DNA from: Amycolatopsis saalfeldensis
Lineage (GTDB): Bacteria; Actinomycetota; Actinomycetes; Mycobacteriales; Pseudonocardiaceae
NCBI RefSeq assembly: GCF_900110575.1
Contig: NZ_FOEF01000019.1
Coordinates: forward strand, 62,001-126,000
DNA length: 64,000 nucleotides
Reading direction: 5' to 3'
The position numbers and the translations under genes were made by a program. Every line of letters starts with the position of its first letter. The first letter of the stretch is position 1. Below are positions 59,886-64,000 of this stretch, in pieces. The notes below the pieces were generated by a model that had not been told where the DNA came from, searched no databases, and saw nothing but the letters and a program-made list of their open reading frames with translations.

Positions 59886-61936
59886 AGACACAGTGGACTC
59901 TTCAGTTGCGGTCCACTTCGTACACCGTGGCGCTGGAGCCGGGCCACCGTTGGCTGGAACTGGTGGCGTGGGGTCCCCGTGGGGTCGAGCACGGGCCGTC
60001 GGCGTTCGCGAACCGCGGCGCCGTCCACTTCATCACCGAGGCGGACGCGGCTCCGGTGGAGTACGCGCCACGCGGTCAGCGGCCGTTCTCCGGCGCCGAT
60101 CTGGCCGTGGCCGGGGATTCCTGGTGGCGCTTCGACGGTGACGAGTCCACCGAGGACGTCTTGCGGCTCGCGTTCCTGGACGAGGTCAACGGTTTGCGCA
60201 CGGTGTTGTGCTACCGCGCCGAGCCGGGCACCGACGTACTGTGCCGCTGGGCCGAACTGACCAACACTGGCGCTTCGGCGCTGGAGATCGAACGGCTCGG
60301 CTCGGCCGGGGTCAGTGTGGCGACCGGACCGGCGGGCGCGCGGCTGACCTACCTGACCGGCCAGTGGCTGCAGGAGTTCACGCGGCGCACGACAGTGCTG
60401 CCGGCCGGCGGATTCCGCATGGAGAGCCGGTTCGGCGTACCGGGTCACGCGCACGTGCCGTGGCTCGCGGTGCAGGATGCGGCTGTCGACGACGGTCCGG
60501 CGTACGGCGTTTCGCTGGCCTGGTCGGGTTCCTGGGAGCTGGACGCCGACATCGAGCCGTCCGGCCTGACCCGCGTGCGGGCCGGGCGGCTGGCCAGCCC
60601 GGGCCCGATCCGGCTGGCTCCGGGCTCGCGGCTGGTGACACCGGAGCTGGCGCTGGCGTCCAGTGTGGACGGGCTGCACGGACTGGCCTCGGTCTGGCAC
60701 GAGTACTCGCGGTTTCTGGCCGGGCCGCGGCTCGATCGTCGTCGGCCGGTGCTGTACAACTCTTGGGAGGCAACGGAGTTCGACGTCTCCGGCGAACGGC
60801 AGCTCGAACTCGCCGAGCAGGCCGCCAAGCTGGGGGTCGAGCTGTTCGTGGTGGACGACGGCTGGTTCACCGGCCGCCACGACGACACCGGCGGCCTCGG
60901 TGACTGGACCCCGGAGGAGTCTTCGTTCGAGGGCGGCTTCGGGGCGTTCGTGGACTCAGTGCGCGCGCTGGGCCTGGACTTCGGCCTCTGGGTGGAACCG
61001 GAGGCGGTCAGCCCGAAATCCCGGCTGTACGCCGAGCACCCGGACTGGGTGTACCAAGTGGACGGTCGGCCGCTCACCCTGATCCGCAACCAGCTGCTGC
61101 TGGACCTCGGCCGTCCCGAGGTGTTCGAGTACGTGCGGGGAATGCTCGACACGCTGCTGACCACGTATCCGATCGGATACCTGAAGTGGGACATGAACCG
61201 GCCGCCGACGGAGCGCGGCCGCCCCGGCTTCCCGACGGCGGACCTCGACGCCGAGCACGTCGACGCGTATCACCGCCTGCTGGACCACCTGCGCGTGAAG
61301 TACCCGGACGTGCTGATCGAGTCTTGTTCCGGCGGCGGCGGGCGCGCCGATCTGGCGACCGTCTCCCGCAGTGATGTGGTTTGGCCCAGTGACAACACCG
61401 CGCCACTCGACCGGCTGGCCATTCAGGACGGTTTCCTGCTCATGCACGCGCCGCACCTGATGAGTTCGTGGGTCACCGATTCACCCGGCGCCTTCGATCC
61501 GCGGCCACGGTCCCTGCGGTTCCGTTTCGTCCTCGCCATGGCAGGGGTGCTGGGTATCGGCGCCGACCTCAACCGCTGGACTCCGGAGCAGCGTGACGAG
61601 GCTGCGGAGATGATCGCGCTGTACAAGGAAATCCGCCCGATCGTACATAAGGGACAGTGTCGCGTCCATTCCGGACCATCATCACCGACTGCCGCGATCC
61701 AATACACAATGGACAGTATGGTGGTCGTGCTCGCCTGGAGTACGGGCCAGTTGACCGGAGCGCCGCTGACTCCCGGCCGGTCATCCCGTATTCCCTTGCA
61801 CGGCCTCGTTTCCGATGCCGTCTACATCGACGCCGAGGGTGCGGAGTACTCGGGCGCCCACCTTCGGCACGTGGGTCTGCCGGTCGAATGGACGGAGACC
61901 CACGACGCACAGGTAGTGGTGCTCCACCGGTCCTGA
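59882..61936 (+). CDS. Alpha-galactosidase, GH36 type
   Basis: 684 residues. Nucleophile Asp in YPIGYLKWDMNRPP and acid/base Asp in WPSDNTAPLDRL, with VVDDGWFTGRHDDTGGLGDW and LWVEPEAVSPKSRLYAEHPDWV as the GH36 conserved blocks. The N-terminal beta domain and C-terminal beta domain flank the barrel. It splits alpha-galactosides such as melibiose or raffinose. No signal peptide, so it acts on sugars imported by the ABC system in whose operon it lies (overlap ATGA). Confidence 0.94.
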   Translation: MKTQWTLQLRSTSYTVALEPGHRWLELVAWGPRGVEHGPSAFANRGAVHFITEADAAPVEYAPRGQRPFSGADLAVAGDSWWRFDGDESTEDVLRLAFLDEVNGLRTVLCYRAEPGTDVLCRWAELTNTGASALEIERLGSAGVSVATGPAGARLTYLTGQWLQEFTRRTTVLPAGGFRMESRFGVPGHAHVPWLAVQDAAVDDGPAYGVSLAWSGSWELDADIEPSGLTRVRAGRLASPGPIRLAPGSRLVTPELALASSVDGLHGLASVWHEYSRFLAGPRLDRRRPVLYNSWEATEFDVSGERQLELAEQAAKLGVELFVVDDGWFTGRHDDTGGLGDWTPEESSFEGGFGAFVDSVRALGLDFGLWVEPEAVSPKSRLYAEHPDWVYQVDGRPLTLIRNQLLLDLGRPEVFEYVRGMLDTLLTTYPIGYLKWDMNRPPTERGRPGFPTADLDAEHVDAYHRLLDHLRVKYPDVLIESCSGGGGRADLATVSRSDVVWPSDNTAPLDRLAIQDGFLLMHAPHLMSSWVTDSPGAFDPRPRSLRFRFVLAMAGVLGIGADLNRWTPEQRDEAAEMIALYKEIRPIVHKGQCRVHSGPSSPTAAIQYTMDSMVVVLAWSTGQLTGAPLTPGRSSRIPLHGLVSDAVYIDAEGAEYSGAHLRHVGLPVEWTETHDAQVVVLHRS

Positions 61937-61943
61937 GCCCGGG

Positions 61944-62692
61944 TCACGGGCTGGTCGCGAGGACCAGCCCGTTGTCCGGATCTCCGGTCGCGACGCCGCG
62001 GCCCAGCGGCGCGGCGAGGTCGTCCCAAGCGCGGAACTCCGTGGCCCACCCGATCTCGCGCAGCCAGGCGGCGGGATCGGGCCCGAGCCCGCGTGAAGGC
62101 TGGGCCTCCTTGCCGACGAACTCCTTGAGCTTCCGGTAGTGCTCCGCGCTTTCGTCGACCTTCAGCGCCCCGGCGATGAAGCGGCTCGGTCACGGGGGAC
62201 AACCACTTATTCGTGATAGCCAGTGCGCGCCGGACTGCCCGCTTTTCGGGAGTCCACTTGCGCGGCCTCCCCAAGTTGGCCCGGCCTGCCGCCTTACGTT
62301 GACACCAATCAGAGCAGTATCGGCCTTGAGACCGCCCTGTAGCGCCGCACTCTGCGCAGACGATCTCGGGTGCTTTGGACTTACGAGCCTCGCGTGAGCA
62401 CGCCTTGCAGGCGTACATCCGGCCTAACCGGTTAGCCTTGGCCACGTAGAAGTCTGTAAGCGGCTTCTCTAGTTTGCACCCGCACGCCGACGATTCGGCC
62501 CTCGTAGAACCCGTCGACCAGCTGCTCGACCATGGCCCAGGTCTCGGGTGTTTCGAGGTACGCGGCCCGCGCGGCGTCGCCGAACGCGCGGGCGTACGGG
62601 TCGTTGAGCAGGCGGTCTTCGCGCTCGGACTCGCGGGCGCGGATCAGGGCCACGCCGACCGCCGTCGTCGAGACCTTCGGGAGGACGCTCAT
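61944..62692 (-). pseudogene. SAM-dependent methyltransferase (TIGR00027 type), interrupted and missing its middle
   Basis: From the ATG at 62692, coupled to the lactonase stop (ATGA): MSVLPKVSTTAVGVALIRAR ... YARAFGDAARAAYLETPETW ... FYEGRIVGVRVQTR, then family similarity ends near 62476. It resumes near 62190 in another frame as RFIAGALKVDESAEHYRKL ... GLGPDPAAWLREIGWATEFR ... AWDDLAAPLGRGVATGDPD and ends TGA at 61944-61946. About 120 middle codons with the SAM-binding core are absent. A 1-base shift is needed near 62186. Between lies a lower-GC piece. Confidence 0.75.
62200..62475 (-). other. Lower-GC insert with a zinc-finger reading frame
   Basis: By hand count 171 of 280 bases (61 %) are G or C in 62201-62480, clearly less than the surrounding genes. 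From the GTG at 62445 (or ATG at 62418) it reads MYACKACSREARKSKAPEIV, CAECGATGRSQGRYCSDWCQRK and NLGRPRKWTPEKRAVRRALA, three Cys pairs of the zinc-finger type found at the N-terminus of HNH endonucleases and in phage proteins. The frame then runs into the methyltransferase remnant without its own stop. The insert's ends show no terminal repeats that I can find. Confidence 0.6.
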
Positions 62693-63693
62693 ACCGTCAC
62701 CGCCAGCACGAAGCTGGGCGAGCCGGTCGGATAACGGTGCAGCTCGGCATTTCCCTGGTCCGCCAAGGAGAAGGTGGTGATCGCGTGGTCGTCCTGCGCC
62801 GCGACGTAACACAAGCCGTCGACCACGGCGAAGTGACGCGGCCCGGCCCCGCACGGCTGATCGGCGACGGCGGCGAGCGGTGATCCGGCGAAGGCCGTCA
62901 CACAATCCGGGCCACGGTTGGACAAGTACACCGCGTCGTCGAGGACTTCCAGGTGCGCCACCAGGTTCGTCACGTCGCTGCCGGCAAAGGTGGACGGCAC
63001 GGAGTCCGTCACCTCGAACGCGCCCGGCGAGGTCTCGCGCAGCGTCAGCAGCGTCCCGGCCAGCTCGCCGGCGACGTACGCGGTCGAGGTCCCCGGCCGT
63101 CGCACCAGCTGACGCGGGCCGGTGCCCGGCGGCAGTGTGGTGAGGGCGAGCGGGGTGAGCTTGCCGTCGGCGGCGAGCGTGTAGCTGCGGATCTCGTCGG
63201 TGCCCAGGTCCACGGCGCTGACGACGGAGCCGTCCGGCGAGGGCACTGCCATGTGCACGTGCGCGGCCTCCTGGCGTTCGGGGTCCGGGCCGGAGCCGTT
63301 GTGCTGCACGAGGTCGGTGCGCGCGTCGATCCGGCCGTCCGCGCGCAGGGCGAACACGGCGAGGCTGCCGCCGGTGTAGTTGGCGCACAACAGGAATCGC
63401 CCGTCGGGGGTGACCGCGAGGTGACACGGGTGCGCGCCGCCGGTGCCGACGACGTCCAGCGCCTCCAGCTCCCCGTCCACAATCGACACCGAGGTGACCT
63501 CGCCGGTGTCGGTCTCGTTGGCGGCGTAGATCATCGGCTGGGTGGGGTGCTTGACCAGCCACGACGGCGACACCATCGGCAATGTCGCCTCGAGCGCCAG
63601 CGCGCCGCCGACACCGCGGCTGAACGTGGAGATGCCGTAGCCTTTGCCGCCCATTTCGGCGGTGTAGCAGCCGACCAGTACGAGCTCGGTCAC
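62689..63693 (-). CDS. Lactonase, 6-phosphogluconolactonase-type beta-propeller
   Basis: 334 residues from the GTG at 63693. Seven-blade propeller repeats such as YGISTFSRGVGGALALEATL, PCHLAVTPDGRFLLCANYTGG, AAHVHMAVPSPDGSVVSAVDLG and GAGPRHFAVVDGLCYVA. Lactonases of this family open sugar lactones. Coupled by overlap to the aldolase upstream (GTGA) and to the methyltransferase remnant downstream (ATGA). With the alpha-galactosidase nearby, galactonolactone is a reasonable substrate. Confidence 0.88.
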   Translation of the reverse strand: MTELVLVGCYTAEMGGKGYGISTFSRGVGGALALEATLPMVSPSWLVKHPTQPMIYAANETDTGEVTSVSIVDGELEALDVVGTGGAHPCHLAVTPDGRFLLCANYTGGSLAVFALRADGRIDARTDLVQHNGSGPDPERQEAAHVHMAVPSPDGSVVSAVDLGTDEIRSYTLAADGKLTPLALTTLPPGTGPRQLVRRPGTSTAYVAGELAGTLLTLRETSPGAFEVTDSVPSTFAGSDVTNLVAHLEVLDDAVYLSNRGPDCVTAFAGSPLAAVADQPCGAGPRHFAVVDGLCYVAAQDDHAITTFSLADQGNAELHRYPTGSPSFVLAVTV

Positions 63694-64000
63694 GCCGGGT
63701 CCTTCCTGACCAGTGCGGCGACCCGGGCGCGGATGTCGTCCGCGGTGCCGCGGGTCAGCGCGGAGCCGATGCCGCACGCGACCGCGCCGGCAGCGAGCCA
63801 GCTTGGCACGTCTTCGAGCGTGACTCCACCCGTCGGCACCAGCGGCGCCTGCGGCAGCGCCGCCCGGACGTCCTTCACCCACTGCGGGCCCAGCGCGGAC
63901 GCGGGGAACACCTTGACGGCGTCGGCCCCGTCTTCAAGCGCGTGCACGATCTCCGTCACCGACCCGGCGCCGGGGAACGCGGCCGCGCCGTATCGGTGAG
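63690..64000 (-). CDS. KDPG/KDPGal-type aldolase (partial, continues past the window)
   Basis: The last 100 or so residues: AFPGAGSVTEIVHALEDGADAVKVFPASALGPQW..., with the Schiff-base Lys in AVKVFPAS and the phosphate loop VPTGGVTLEDVPSWLAAG. This is the C-terminal half of a class I 2-keto-3-deoxy-6-phospho-sugar aldolase, making pyruvate and glyceraldehyde-3-P. The stop overlaps the lactonase start (GTGA). The N-terminus lies beyond position 64000. Confidence 0.88.
   Translation of the reverse strand, partial: HRYGAAAFPGAGSVTEIVHALEDGADAVKVFPASALGPQWVKDVRAALPQAPLVPTGGVTLEDVPSWLAAGAVACGIGSALTRGTADDIRARVAALVRKDPA

Overview
The window is 64 kb of very GC-rich DNA with GTG starts, ATGA/GTGA gene overlaps, many F420-type oxidoreductases, WXG100/EspG (type VII secretion) genes and few intergenic spaces. 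This points to an actinomycete of the Pseudonocardiaceae, most probably Amycolatopsis. That assignment is inference from gene content, codon use and the palindromic repeats between genes; I found no rRNA or tRNA gene to test it. The backbone DedA / fba / DUF3151 / conserved hypothetical / purA matches, from memory, the order around Rv0357c-Rv0364 in Mycobacterium tuberculosis, but here it is opened up by accessory genes.

Layout. 1-2.2 kb: end of an SDR gene, a VOC protein, a DedA membrane protein and a non-coding 31-bp tandem repeat array. 2.2-9.0 kb: two drug-efflux-like units, marR-MFS-yceI (ATGA-coupled, with beta-sandwich repeats on both exporter and YceI) and tetR/MFS with twin operators. 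9.5-15 kb: FAD-linked oxidase, DedA, a 27-bp minisatellite, a glycine-rich tail-anchored protein, nagA with a DasR-type operator at its start codon, and a sigma factor. 15-22 kb: a coupled Baeyer-Villiger-like monooxygenase / metal-dependent hydrolase / ferredoxin-type reductase operon, and F420, SDR, AKR and LLM redox enzymes. 22-35 kb: fba, a Phd/PIN toxin-antitoxin pair, membrane proteins, DUF3151, a diguanylate cyclase, an MFS exporter, an FAD/NAD(P)-binding protein, a GH18 glycosidase with a second DasR-type operator, a secreted HNH nuclease, and purA.

35-43 kb: an OsmC pseudogene, an LLM enzyme, a Na+/H+ antiporter, a TAP-type hydrolase pseudogene, an amino-acid permease, a serine hydrolase and a secreted glycerophosphodiesterase. 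43-51 kb: purD, then two type VII secretion substrate cassettes (PE-like / lipoprotein / PPE-like / EspG, and a WXG protein plus a WXG-transglycosylase fusion) without any core secretion gene, followed by a secreted Nep1-like (NPP1) protein. 51-56 kb: aminotransferase, small membrane protein, a long palindrome, a frameshifted HAD gene, threonine aldolase, sigma factor plus membrane partner, and TetR. 56-64 kb: a DgoR-like GntR regulator divergent from an ABC sugar transporter and GH36 alpha-galactosidase operon, facing a second operon (KDPG-type aldolase, lactonase, methyltransferase). The methyltransferase is broken by a lower-GC segment carrying a zinc-finger reading frame. Together the last genes look like an alpha-galactoside to galactonate utilisation locus.

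The most notable items are the T7SS satellite cassettes with an exported transglycosylase, the NPP1 toxin-like protein with a GHRNDWE heptapeptide, two DasR-like operators placed on start codons, four broken genes (three of them with internal losses), and the repeat arrays.
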